A DNA stretch of 64,000 bases from Candidatus Nitronauta litoralis (lineage in GTDB: Bacteria; Nitrospinota; Nitrospinia; Nitrospinales; Nitrospinaceae), in contig CP048685.1 in assembly GCA_015698285.1 (NCBI GenBank), forward strand, positions 1,798,001 to 1,862,000. Reading direction: 5' to 3'. Positions within the stretch are counted from its first letter, which is position 1, and the number at the start of each line of letters is the position of its first letter. The translations under genes and the position numbers were made by a program. Below, one piece after another: positions 16,762 to 24,751 of this stretch. Below the pieces are notes generated by a model. That model did no database searches. It saw only the letters and a program-made list of their open reading frames with translations, and was not told the origin of the DNA.

Positions 16762-17595
16762 ATGACGCGGTGGATTATTGTATTTTTGTGTTTGCCGAGT
16801 ATCGTGGCATGCGGAGGAACCGAGCAATCGCAGGAACCCCTGGCGATGCCTCCAAAAGAAAAAACCTGGGTCAAAACCGAGAGTGTGGAACAGACCCGGG
16901 AGGCTTATCTGGCCAGAGCAGATAAAGCCCCGCGTAAAATTTCTATCGATACCGCTTTCCAGCAGGCTCTCTTAAAAGAAGCCGCTCAACCCAAAGGAGT
17001 GGTTAAGGATAAAGCCTCCTGTGAGGCCGCCTTTCGTCCGCTGGAAGAAAAACGCAAAGTTCTGCAACGGTCTGGCGGCATGTGGCACGCCTTCGAACGT
17101 GTTGAAGAAATCCGCCCCTTTTCCAATACCGGTATGCAGATTGACAGCAACTTCAACAAGCTTGCCCAGGCGGTGCAGCACCTTTGCGCCACCGCCAATG
17201 GTGTGCCCAAATCATCTGTTGCAAGGATGATCGAAGGCATCATCAGGGACAAGGGAGGTAAGGAAGGAGCACGCCAGCATCTGGTCGATATGGGGCGGGC
17301 CAAAAAGGATATTGAAATCTGGCTTAACTATGAAGCATCTGCGGAAAAAGCCACTACACGTACGGTGCCTTATGAAACTATCGAAGGTCTCATCCGAAAA
17401 TTGCAGACCCTGCTGGATGGATACGAAGATCTCTATAACCGAAAAGTGACTGCAGAAGAAAAGGATGCATTCCTCTCGCAATCCAAAACCCTGTTGGCGG
17501 TGATCAGCGACAGTCTGGAGAATGTACCCGAACTTTCCATGGCATTGGCTGAAGATATGGCCGAACCCCACATCAAATTCACCGGCGAAATGTGA
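16762..17595 (+). CDS. Lipoprotein, tandem paralogue 2
   Basis: 277 residues from ATG 16762; this start matches the paralogue's start and its preceding 'gaaaggtaaccgggatt'. A signal peptide ends in the lipobox IVAC (Cys17), so it is probably an outer-membrane-anchored lipoprotein. It is helical and charged, with the same conserved centre as paralogue 1 (HLCATANGVPKSSVARMI). The first 50 and last 80 residues diverge more. The function is unknown and no neighbour gives a clue. The stop TGA again begins a CCACCTTACGGTGG hairpin. Confidence 0.78.
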   Translation: MTRWIIVFLCLPSIVACGGTEQSQEPLAMPPKEKTWVKTESVEQTREAYLARADKAPRKISIDTAFQQALLKEAAQPKGVVKDKASCEAAFRPLEEKRKVLQRSGGMWHAFERVEEIRPFSNTGMQIDSNFNKLAQAVQHLCATANGVPKSSVARMIEGIIRDKGGKEGARQHLVDMGRAKKDIEIWLNYEASAEKATTRTVPYETIEGLIRKLQTLLDGYEDLYNRKVTAEEKDAFLSQSKTLLAVISDSLENVPELSMALAEDMAEPHIKFTGEM

Positions 17596-17720
17596 CCACC
17601 TTACGGTGGGGTGACGCGCTGAACCTTTTTTGACAAAGAAATGATTTTAAAGCGCATCGCTGAGTGTTTTAAATTGACTGTGCTGAGACCGCCATCTCCT
17701 GGTGGGCAGTGAGTCGCCTT
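17593..17720 (+). repeat. Degenerate copy of the 161-bp hairpin repeat
   Basis: TGACCACCTTACGGTGGGG starts at the lipoprotein stop codon and is followed by 'aagcgcatcgctgagtgttttaaattgactgtgctgag', a degraded match to 'gagcgtatcgcaacagtttttctattgctgtgag' of the array at 15881-16290. Confidence 0.6.
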
Positions 17721-17734
17721 CAAATAGATAAAAT

Positions 17735-17908
17735 TTCACACGTCATTCTGAGCCCTTCGACAAGCTCAGGATAAACTCCGCAAAGAATTTCGCCTTTGCT
17801 TATAAGTTTGGGCTGATATGATATTCCCCCTTCCACGAAGGGGGAAGCGAAGCAGGGGGATTAATCTATTTCAGCCTATATTAAATTGTAGTCATGAAAA
17901 AGAAATCC
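17735..17908. repeat. Repeat cassette 5' of the DUF559 gene
   Basis: Family A (17745-17800) is followed by family C ('attccccctt...gaagggggaagcgaagcaggggg', 17820-17861) and a leader ending in the DUF559 start codon. The segment 17822-17908, including the first codons of the gene, is repeated at 18511-18598. Confidence 0.65.
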
Positions 17909-18307
17909 TCTAACCCTTTTATCCCCTACGATAAATCTCTTAAGGAAAAGGCGAGGAAGCTTCGCAATAATTCAACACCAGCGGAAAAAGAGTTTTGGGC
18001 GATTCTCCGTACCATGCCCTTTTTCAAACGATACTATTTCACTCGACAAAAACCATTAGGAAACTTTATCGTCGATTTTTACTGCCATAAATTAAAGCTG
18101 GTCATTGAAATTGATGGTGATACACATGGTACAGATACTGCGAAGTCGTATGATCAGAAAAGGACGCATTGGCTGGAAGGTCAAGGATTGCAGGTCATTC
18201 GTTTTTCAAATCGTGATGTGTTGAATTGCATCAACGGTGTGATGGAAACGCTTGAAGGGGTTATTGAAAGAATAACAGGGGAAGAATCCCCCCAGCCCCC
18301 TTCGTAG
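17894..18307 (+). CDS. DUF559 (Vsr-like endonuclease fold) protein
   Basis: 137 residues. It has the DUF559 pattern: an N-terminal helix (ARKLRNNSTPAEKEFWAIL), the core FIVDFYCHKLKLVIEIDGDTH with acidic residues expected of a PD-(D/E)xK-type site, then VIRFSNRDVLNCINGV. These proteins resemble the very-short-patch repair endonuclease fold, but their biological role is poorly defined. Repeat DNA flanks it on both sides: the last codons (EESPQPPS) lie inside the 3' repeat 'cagcccccttcgtagaaggggg', and the start region is duplicated at 18578-18598. Confidence 0.85.
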   Translation: MKKKSSNPFIPYDKSLKEKARKLRNNSTPAEKEFWAILRTMPFFKRYYFTRQKPLGNFIVDFYCHKLKLVIEIDGDTHGTDTAKSYDQKRTHWLEGQGLQVIRFSNRDVLNCINGVMETLEGVIERITGEESPQPPS

Positions 18308-18459
18308 AAGGGGGAGCAAAAACCAGCCCAGAGTTTTGGATAATAAAAGGTTTCCCACCGCAATGTGTTTGCCGCAGGATAGGTAGTGATTTAATTATGG
18401 TGATGAAATGCGCAAAAAAACACATTAAATTTATAATTACTAAACTTATAGTAGGCTCC

Positions 18460-18598
18460 GCTCAGCGAAGTGAAGAATCTAGCCTTGGGTTTTATGGGGG
18501 TAGGACAATATTCCCCCTTGTAAAGGGGGAAGGCGAAGCCAGGGGGGTTTTTCATCTTCAGTCTGTCTTGTGAAATGGTAGTCATGAAAAAGAAATCC
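18460..18598. repeat. Second copy of the DUF559 leader cassette, gene absent
   Basis: 'gaatctagccttgggttttatggg' (family A), then 'attcccccttgtaaagggggaaggcgaagcc' (family C), then a leader ending with the same 21 bases as those around the DUF559 start codon (18578-18598 versus 17888-17908). The frame stops soon after, so only the cassette's 5' end is present. Confidence 0.65.
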
Positions 18599-18628
18599 CC
18601 ACACATTGATTTGCAGACCTTGCGGAGG

Positions 18629-20305
18629 CTACTTTTGTAACGTCAGCTTCTTATACTTTGACCGTCTATTTTCTTCGCGGCCGCCGAGTTCTTTCTTGCG
18701 CGTTTGCTGATACTCTTCAAAATTCCCCTCATACCAGCGAACTTTGTTATCACCCTCAAACACGAGCAGGTGCGTGCAGATGCGGTCCAGAAAAAACCGG
18801 TCATGGCTGATGACGAGTACGCATCCGTTGAAATTAAGGATGGCGTTTTCCAGATTGCTCAATGTCGTCACGTCGAGGTCGTTGGTCGGTTCATCCAGCA
18901 GCAGCACGTTGCCGGATCGACGCAGTAGTTTGGCGAGGTGTACGCGGTTTCTTTCACCACCCGAAAGTTTGCCGACTTCTTTCTGTTGATCGGTGCCGCG
19001 AAAGTTAAAACGCGATACGTAGGCGCGTGATTTCAGTTTGCGTCCGGCGATTTCGATTTCTTCATCACCCTGTGTGATTTCTTCAAACACGGTTTTGTCG
19101 GAGGCCAGGTCGTCACGATGCTGATCGACATAGGACAAGGCGACGCTTGAACCGACTTCCAGTGTGCCGGCGTCGGGTTTCTCTTCGCCAACGATCATGC
19201 GGAACAATGTGGTCTTGCCGGTGCCGTTAGGTCCGATCAAACCGACGATCGCGCCGCGCGGAATGGAAAAGTCGAGTCCCTCAATCAGTGGGTTGCCGTT
19301 GAACCCTTTGCAAAGTCCGCTGGCGACGATAACTTTCTCGCCGAGGTTCGGGCCGGGTTGTATCTGGATGTCGAGCGAGTTGTCGTCCGCTGTCTGCTGG
19401 CTTTGCGAAAGTTTTTCGTAATCGCTGATGCGGCTTTTGTTTTTGCCACGACGACCTGCCGGAGTAGCGCGAATCCATTCGAGTTCTTTCTCAAGTCGTT
19501 TTTGCATGCCGGAGGCGGCCTTGTCTTTTTGCCGCAGGCGTTCAGATTTTTGTTCCAGCCAGGAAGAGTAGTTGCCTTCAAACGGAATACCTCTTCCGTT
19601 GTCGAGTTCAAGAATCCATTTGGTGATGTTGTCGAGGAAGTAACGGTCATGGGTCGAGACCAGAACGTTGCCCGGGAATTCCTGCAGCGTGTTCTCCAGC
19701 CAGGCCACCGTTTCTGCATCCAGATGGTTGGTCGGCTCATCCAGCAGGATGATGTCCGGTTTCTGCAAAAGGAGTCGGCATAGGGCAACACGCCGGGCTT
19801 CACCTCCGGAGAGCGTTCCCGCTGGCTGATCATCCGCCGGGAGAACCAGAGCATCCATCGCAATCTCGACCTGACGGTCCAGTTCCCATCCGTTGACCGC
19901 ATCGATTTCATCCTGCAGTCGCCCCATCTTTTCCATGGCTTTTTCCATCTCGTCGTCTTCCATGGGATTGGCCATGCTGGCGCTGACCTCATTGAATTCG
20001 TCGATCATTTTTTTGATGTCGCTGAATGCTTCTTCAACAACCTGCCGGACGGTTTTGTCCTTGTCGAGATGGGGTTCCTGATGAAGGAAACCGATTTTGG
20101 TTCCCTTCAGGGGTTCCGCCCGGCCATCGAATTCCTTGTCTTCCTGCCCCATGATGCGAAGCAGGGTGGTTTTGCCGGAGCCGTTTTCGCCGACGATGCC
20201 GATTTTGGCTCCGTGGTAAAAACTGAGGTTGATATTTTCCAGGACCTTTTTATGTCCGTAGGTTTTGGTCAGTTGACTGATGGAGAAAATGTATTCGCCT
20301 GCCAT
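18629..20305 (-). CDS. ettA: Energy-dependent translational throttle protein EttA (ABC-F)
   Basis: 558 residues, matching EttA (about 555). It has two ABC ATPase domains with Walker A GENGSGKTT and GPNGTGKTT, signatures LSGGEARRV and LSGGERNRV, and Walker B LLDEPTNHLD and LLDEPTNDLD. The inter-domain linker (RPGRRGKNKSRI-type PAGRRGKNKSRIS) and the arm insertion in domain 1 are EttA-like. It acts on the ribosomal E site to regulate entry into elongation according to ATP/ADP. It starts 24 bases after the methyltransferase stop, so the two are likely co-transcribed. Confidence 0.93.
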   Translation of the reverse strand: MAGEYIFSISQLTKTYGHKKVLENINLSFYHGAKIGIVGENGSGKTTLLRIMGQEDKEFDGRAEPLKGTKIGFLHQEPHLDKDKTVRQVVEEAFSDIKKMIDEFNEVSASMANPMEDDEMEKAMEKMGRLQDEIDAVNGWELDRQVEIAMDALVLPADDQPAGTLSGGEARRVALCRLLLQKPDIILLDEPTNHLDAETVAWLENTLQEFPGNVLVSTHDRYFLDNITKWILELDNGRGIPFEGNYSSWLEQKSERLRQKDKAASGMQKRLEKELEWIRATPAGRRGKNKSRISDYEKLSQSQQTADDNSLDIQIQPGPNLGEKVIVASGLCKGFNGNPLIEGLDFSIPRGAIVGLIGPNGTGKTTLFRMIVGEEKPDAGTLEVGSSVALSYVDQHRDDLASDKTVFEEITQGDEEIEIAGRKLKSRAYVSRFNFRGTDQQKEVGKLSGGERNRVHLAKLLRRSGNVLLLDEPTNDLDVTTLSNLENAILNFNGCVLVISHDRFFLDRICTHLLVFEGDNKVRWYEGNFEEYQQTRKKELGGREENRRSKYKKLTLQK

Positions 20306-20329
20306 GATGTTTGGTTTCGGGGAGTGAGG

Positions 20330-20995
20330 TTAAGAGGTGCGGTAAAGGACAAAGTCCAGATCGTCTCGATAAACGAGTTCGATCGCGCAGTTATCAGCGA
20401 GCCATTGGAGCGTCCCGCTGCCGTAAAACCCGATATGGGTTGGATCGTTTTTATAATACCAGTCTTTGAAAATTTCAAGGTCCGGTTTGCCACCGGTCTC
20501 CGGATAAAATCGGGTCATGATGGCCAGATACCCACCCGGTTTGAGAACACCCAGAATACGATCGATTTCTGATGCCGGTGAATCCAGATGCTCGAACGTT
20601 TCCGTTGAAATGACCGCATCAAATTGTTTGCCAGCGTCCCAATCGGGAAAGAAAAATTTGTCGTAGACCGAAGCTGAGTAGCCCTGTCTTTCCAATAGAG
20701 TTTTCAGGACCGGTTCGTAGCCGCAGCCAAAGTCCAGTACCGTGCCGGACTTCGGTCCGTATTTTTTTAAAAGGTCCAGTTTGGTTTCGAACATTTGGAC
20801 ATAGCCCTCATTCTCCAGACTGTTTTCATGTTCGAGATAGCGTTTCTTTTCCTCGCCAGGTGAAAGATGGTGACTCGAAGGGACAAAAATGTAGTGACAT
20901 TGGGTGCAGAGAAAAAAGTCGCGATCACGCGAATGATGAAACCGGTCGGCCGGGCCATTACAAAGCGGGCAGTTCATGTGAGGATTTTGCCACAT
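20330..20995 (-). CDS. SAM-dependent methyltransferase with N-terminal zinc ribbon
   Basis: 221 residues. Residues 7-40 carry a CxxC...CxxC zinc ribbon (NCPLCNGPADRF, FLCTQCHYIF). Residues 75-205 are a class I methyltransferase: motif I VLDFGCGYEPVL, motif II-like FDAVISTETFEHL and motif III VLKPGGYLAIMT. The substrate is unknown; zinc-ribbon methyltransferases of this layout modify lipids, proteins or small molecules. It may start at the second methionine (20977). It is upstream of ettA on the same strand. Confidence 0.83.
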   Translation of the reverse strand: MWQNPHMNCPLCNGPADRFHHSRDRDFFLCTQCHYIFVPSSHHLSPGEEKKRYLEHENSLENEGYVQMFETKLDLLKKYGPKSGTVLDFGCGYEPVLKTLLERQGYSASVYDKFFFPDWDAGKQFDAVISTETFEHLDSPASEIDRILGVLKPGGYLAIMTRFYPETGGKPDLEIFKDWYYKNDPTHIGFYGSGTLQWLADNCAIELVYRDDLDFVLYRTS

Positions 20996-21082
20996 TTAAT
21001 GGATATTGGTAAGGAGACATTTGTGTAAGGCCGTATAACTTTATAAATTAAGAATTGTCGAGTTTTAGAAAGTTGTTCTGTT

Positions 21083-21175
21083 ATCCCCTCCCCTTTAAAG
21101 GGGAGGGTGCGGGAGGGGTTATCAATACAACCTCCCCTGTATCCCCTCCTTTTAAAAGGAGGGGAAGAATATTGT
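21083..21175. repeat. Palindromic element, family B
   Basis: Contains CCCTCCCCTTT/AAAGGGGAGGG, then GGGAGGGGTT...AACCTCCCC, then CCCCTCCTTTT/AAAAGGAGGGG: three nested or adjacent inverted repeats in 93 bases. Similar elements lie at 33043, 39122 and (inverted) 59889. It sits between the methyltransferase and efp; the rest of that 400-base gap is A/T-rich and featureless apart from the efp promoter. Confidence 0.8.
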
Positions 21176-21309
21176 AAGAAAACCTGGGTTTTTATTTTCT
21201 TTTACAAAGACCTTCTTTTGTAAGTAGAGATTGTTTGAGTCTGGTATTGCTTTGTTTTCTCAAAAATCTTCCATTGAAGATGTCCAATGAGATGTATCGT
21301 TTTTATTCA

Positions 21310-21339
21310 TTGGAAAACGCGCTGGGGCCGGGCTATAAT
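21310..21339 (+). promoter_or_regulatory. Promoter upstream of efp
   Basis: TTGGAA (21310-21315), an 18-base spacer and a perfect TATAAT (21334-21339), placing transcription start near 21346, about 50 bases before the efp ATG. Confidence 0.5.
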
Positions 21340-21394
21340 CCGAAATCACGGATCAAATAATTTAACTTTTAAAACTCTTTTATCAGGAATCGAA

Positions 21395-21967
21395 ATGGTA
21401 GCTTACGTCAACGGCAACGGCATCCGCCCTGGCTATGTCATTATCTATAATAAGGATCTTTACCGCGTCATGTCGGCGGAACACCGCACACCGGGCAACA
21501 AGCGGGCCTTTTGCCAGGCCAAGCTGCGCAATTTAAATAATGGTAATCAGACAGAAGTGAAGTTCCGCGCGGACGAACAGGTGGAACGCGCCAGTCTGGA
21601 ACAGATCGAAATGGAATACCTCTATCAGGATACTTCCGGCTATTGTTTCATGAATTGTGAGACTTACGACCAGTTGTTTCTGGATGAATCGGCAGTTGAA
21701 GGGGTAAAAGCCTACCTGCTTCCCAACACAAAAGTGGTGGTCGAGTTTCATGATGAAAAACCCATCGGTATCGATCTGCCGGAAACAGTTGAACTGATCG
21801 TAACCGACACCGAGCCGCCTCTCAAAGGAGCCACCGCCTCTGGCAGTGGCAAACCGGCGACCCTGGAAACCGGACTTGTCGTCACCGTTCCGAACTTCAT
21901 CGAAGTTGGCGAAAAGGTGAAAGTTTCAACTACATCCGGCCAGTATCAGGAGCGGGCCAAGGGATAA
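21395..21967 (+). CDS. efp: Translation elongation factor P
   Basis: 190 residues from the ATG at 21395, which has CAGGA about eight bases upstream; an earlier in-frame ATG (21287) adds 36 residues unlike EF-P. Three domains are present, with the KOW-like N-domain, EVKFRADEQVERASLE in the middle and the C-terminal ETGLVVTVPNFIEVGEKVKVSTTSGQY signature. EF-P relieves ribosome stalling on proline runs. The tip loop reads HRTPGNKRAF: the residue at the E. coli Lys34 position is Asn35, so EpmA-type lysylation is not expected. Lys36 is adjacent. Confidence 0.95.
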   Translation: MVAYVNGNGIRPGYVIIYNKDLYRVMSAEHRTPGNKRAFCQAKLRNLNNGNQTEVKFRADEQVERASLEQIEMEYLYQDTSGYCFMNCETYDQLFLDESAVEGVKAYLLPNTKVVVEFHDEKPIGIDLPETVELIVTDTEPPLKGATASGSGKPATLETGLVVTVPNFIEVGEKVKVSTTSGQYQERAKG

Positions 21968-22197
21968 GGGGTTTTTCTTCCGTTGAGTTAAATGCCCGGT
22001 CCGCGTCCACGTTAAAAACCTCGCCTACCCCCTGTAGTTCAACTCTTTGAAGAAAAACGTGTTATTCTTTTTTTTGTTGCATTGAATTGGCGTTGAATAC
22101 GGAGTAAACTAGACTGACGTTCTGCAGATCATCTGTGGGATTACCAGGCTTGCAATACGCCGTCCCCCCGTTTGACACATCATTAGGAAACTCACCC

Positions 22198-22950
22198 ATG
22201 CCTGAAATTGGTTCCGTTGCTCCTCTCGGTATTATGGAAATGGTTTTGCGATCCAGTTGGGTTGCGCAGGCCGTCCTGATTCTTCTGGTTATCTTCTCTG
22301 TCGTTTCCTGGGCCATTATCCTGACCAAATGGTCGGGGTTTCGCAAGGCTCAGAAAGAAGATAAAAAATTCCTCGACGTCTTTCACAAGAGTGAAAGCCT
22401 TACCAATATTTATAACCTGTCGCGGGAGCTGAAACACAGCCCTGTAGCGCGTGTCTTCCTGACCGGTTACCACGAATTGTATGTGTTCCAGGAGATGGCC
22501 CGAGACGAAAGAAAAAACGGATCGGATGTGCTGAGTCAGGTTGATTTAAAAGGAATTGAGCTTGCGCTCAACAAAGCCGTCAATCGGGAAGTGGAGCGGC
22601 TGTCGGGCAAACTGGATGTTCTGGCGACCACCGGCAGCACAACTCCTTTCATTGGATTGTTCGGAACGGTCTGGGGCATCATGCATTCGTTCCGGGTGAT
22701 TGGTGTCAAGGGTTCGGCCAGTATTGGCGGAGTTGCGCCGGGTATCGCAGAAGCCCTTATCGCCACTGCCGCCGGTCTTTTGGCCGCCATTCCTGCCGTA
22801 ATCTTTTATAACCTGCTGAACAACCGCGTGAGAATTCTTGGCGGAGTGATGGATGACTTTTCCCGAGACTTCGCCTACATGGCTGAGAAAAACTTCATGG
22901 AGCCGTCGAAGGTACGGCGTCAACCTGAAACTGAAATGTCGGTGGAATGA
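22198..22950 (+). CDS. tolQ: Tol-Pal system proton channel subunit TolQ
   Basis: 250 residues from ATG 22198 (AGGAAA nine bases upstream); a GTG/other start at 22135 is unlikely. It has three membrane segments in the MotA/TolQ/ExbB pattern: one near residues 20-42 (AVLILLVIFSVVSWAIIL) and two near 145-215 with TTGSTTPFIGLFGTVWGIMHSF and IAEALIATAAGLLAAIPAVIFYN. With TolR it forms the proton-driven motor that energises TolA for outer-membrane constriction during division. Its end overlaps tolR by four bases. Confidence 0.93.
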   Translation: MPEIGSVAPLGIMEMVLRSSWVAQAVLILLVIFSVVSWAIILTKWSGFRKAQKEDKKFLDVFHKSESLTNIYNLSRELKHSPVARVFLTGYHELYVFQEMARDERKNGSDVLSQVDLKGIELALNKAVNREVERLSGKLDVLATTGSTTPFIGLFGTVWGIMHSFRVIGVKGSASIGGVAPGIAEALIATAAGLLAAIPAVIFYNLLNNRVRILGGVMDDFSRDFAYMAEKNFMEPSKVRRQPETEMSVE

Positions 22951-23354
22951 TGCGGCGTGATCGCGATTACAGGTTAATGGCTGATATCAATGTGACGCCG
23001 TTGGTCGATGTGATGCTGGTGCTGCTGGTCATTTTCATGATCACCGCACCCTTGATGCAACACGGTATCGATATTGAACTGCCACAGGAGACAACGTCAG
23101 CGGTGCAGGTATCGGACAAGACCCCGACGATTTCCCTGAAACCCAACCGGTCAATTTACTGGGATAAAGACAAGGTTTCTACCTTGCCAAACCTGACCGA
23201 AAAGCTTAAGCGGTACCAGTCTTCCAAAAAGGATGGGGCGATTTATTTCAGGGCAGACCAGTCACTGGATTACGGATTTGTGATGAAAGTCATGGCCACC
23301 ATTCGCCGTGCCGGCGTACAGAATATTGGCATGATCACTGAACCTGAACAATGA
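22947..23354 (+). CDS. tolR: Tol-Pal system protein TolR (ExbD/TolR family)
   Basis: 135 residues. The single N-terminal membrane helix holds the proton-path aspartate in VTPLVDVMLVLLVIFM (Asp about 22), followed by a periplasmic domain ending with GFVMKVMATIRRAGVQNIGMITEP. It overlaps both neighbours with ATGA junctions, so tolQ-tolR-tolA are translationally coupled. The ExbD versus TolR choice rests on the surrounding tolA, tolB and pal. Confidence 0.92.
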   Translation: MMRRDRDYRLMADINVTPLVDVMLVLLVIFMITAPLMQHGIDIELPQETTSAVQVSDKTPTISLKPNRSIYWDKDKVSTLPNLTEKLKRYQSSKKDGAIYFRADQSLDYGFVMKVMATIRRAGVQNIGMITEPEQ

Positions 23355-24751
23355 GTCACGCACAACCCCAACCTGTTTCCAGATACAACGAGATGCTGGT
23401 GCTCTCGGTCTTTATTCATTGCCTGATTCTAGGGAGCATTATGTTCATCCCGACATCCAACTGGAAAAACAAGGTGGTGAAGCCCGCAACCCTGCAGGTA
23501 AAGTTTATCGAAAATCCGGGAGTGAAACCCTCCAGGCCGGTGCCGCCCAGGCCTGTCGAGACTAAAGTGAAACCAGCGGTCCAGAAGCAACCACCGCCAT
23601 TGGCTAAAAAACCGATTGCAAAGCCAATAAAAAAAGCCGCCTCCGCGAAACCGGTGAAGAAAGTAGCGGTCAAGAAGCCGAGTAAAATCAAGAAGCCGGC
23701 ACCGGTTAAAAGCCAATCGGCAAAACCGGTGGCCAAACCCAAAAAAACACCCGTCCGTTCGGTTAAGAAAATTCCAGAGAAGCCTGCTCCGGCTCCAAGG
23801 CCCGTGATCGTGCCTCCAGCGTCTCAATCGAAAGACCTGTTCAAGGAATTGGACCAGGTGGCATCGCTTCCCAAGAAAAAAGCGGTTCCTGTAAAGCCCA
23901 AAAAGACGGACTCATTTTTAGAAGAGCAGGTCAGGGAACTTGAGGCCTTGAAAGCCTCAAATATTTCTCCCAGGGTGACCCGCAGGACACAGATCGAGGT
24001 ACCGGCTCTGGAAAAATTTCCGAATGCTTCGGCAAGCATTGCAGCAGAGAAACATAAAAAGTTTCAGGAGTTGCTGGCTACCGAGGCAGAGGCAAATCCG
24101 GTGGTTGCGTCAGGAGCCAGTAAGTCCCGTCCCAAGGTAATGGAAGACCTGGAGTCAATTTCCCAGTTAAGGGCGGAGCGGACGGTGATCCCGTCACCCG
24201 CGACCATACCTAAAACTTTGCCGGCAAATTCCGGGGTTGCCCAGACCAGGGAGATGGAGAGTATCAAGCAGGAGCTGGCTTCCCTCAGTGAGGGCGAAAT
24301 CAAGGTGGATATCAAAGTGGGCGCTCCGGCAAAAAAGGACTCCTCTGCTCCCGCGTTTAAAAGTCAGACGCGCGGACTTAGTGCCCTGGATCCGACCAAA
24401 AATTATGTCGTGGCTACATTGCCAATGAAGCTGACCAAGCCACCGGCGGGGGGGTCTCCTGAAGCTGACCGGCTTTCTGAATATGTGGCGACGATTCAGG
24501 AAATTGTCTATAGCAATTGGAAAAGCCCTGTTGGGGCAGAGCATAACCAGGTGCGCGCTTCCTTTGTCGTTTTCCCTGCCGGGAAAATTGATCGTCCATC
24601 ACTCGTTCAAAGTTCTGGAAATGAAGTGCTGGATAATCTTGCGCTTCGAGCGATCAGCGCGTCTGAACCGTTTCCTCCATTCCCAAAGGAATTGAAGGAG
24701 CCGAATCTCCACATCGTCGTTCATTTTCGTTATGTTTACCAGGAAGAGTAG
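23351..24751 (+). CDS. tolA: TolA-like protein (TonB C-terminal fold)
   Basis: 466 residues. It has one N-terminal membrane helix (about 18-36, LVLSVFIHCLILGSIMFIP), a long Pro/Lys-rich stretch (about 50-155, with many PVKK/KPxAKP units), an Ala/Glu/Lys-rich helical region, and a C-terminal TolA/TonB domain (about 375-466: EIVYSNWKSPVG, VVFPAGKIDRPSLVQSSGNEVLD, SEPFPPFPKEL). It links the TolQR motor to Pal/TolB. The Pro/Lys stretch is more TonB-like than E. coli TolA. The domain is duplicated in the next gene. Confidence 0.88.
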   Translation: MSHAQPQPVSRYNEMLVLSVFIHCLILGSIMFIPTSNWKNKVVKPATLQVKFIENPGVKPSRPVPPRPVETKVKPAVQKQPPPLAKKPIAKPIKKAASAKPVKKVAVKKPSKIKKPAPVKSQSAKPVAKPKKTPVRSVKKIPEKPAPAPRPVIVPPASQSKDLFKELDQVASLPKKKAVPVKPKKTDSFLEEQVRELEALKASNISPRVTRRTQIEVPALEKFPNASASIAAEKHKKFQELLATEAEANPVVASGASKSRPKVMEDLESISQLRAERTVIPSPATIPKTLPANSGVAQTREMESIKQELASLSEGEIKVDIKVGAPAKKDSSAPAFKSQTRGLSALDPTKNYVVATLPMKLTKPPAGGSPEADRLSEYVATIQEIVYSNWKSPVGAEHNQVRASFVVFPAGKIDRPSLVQSSGNEVLDNLALRAISASEPFPPFPKELKEPNLHIVVHFRYVYQEE

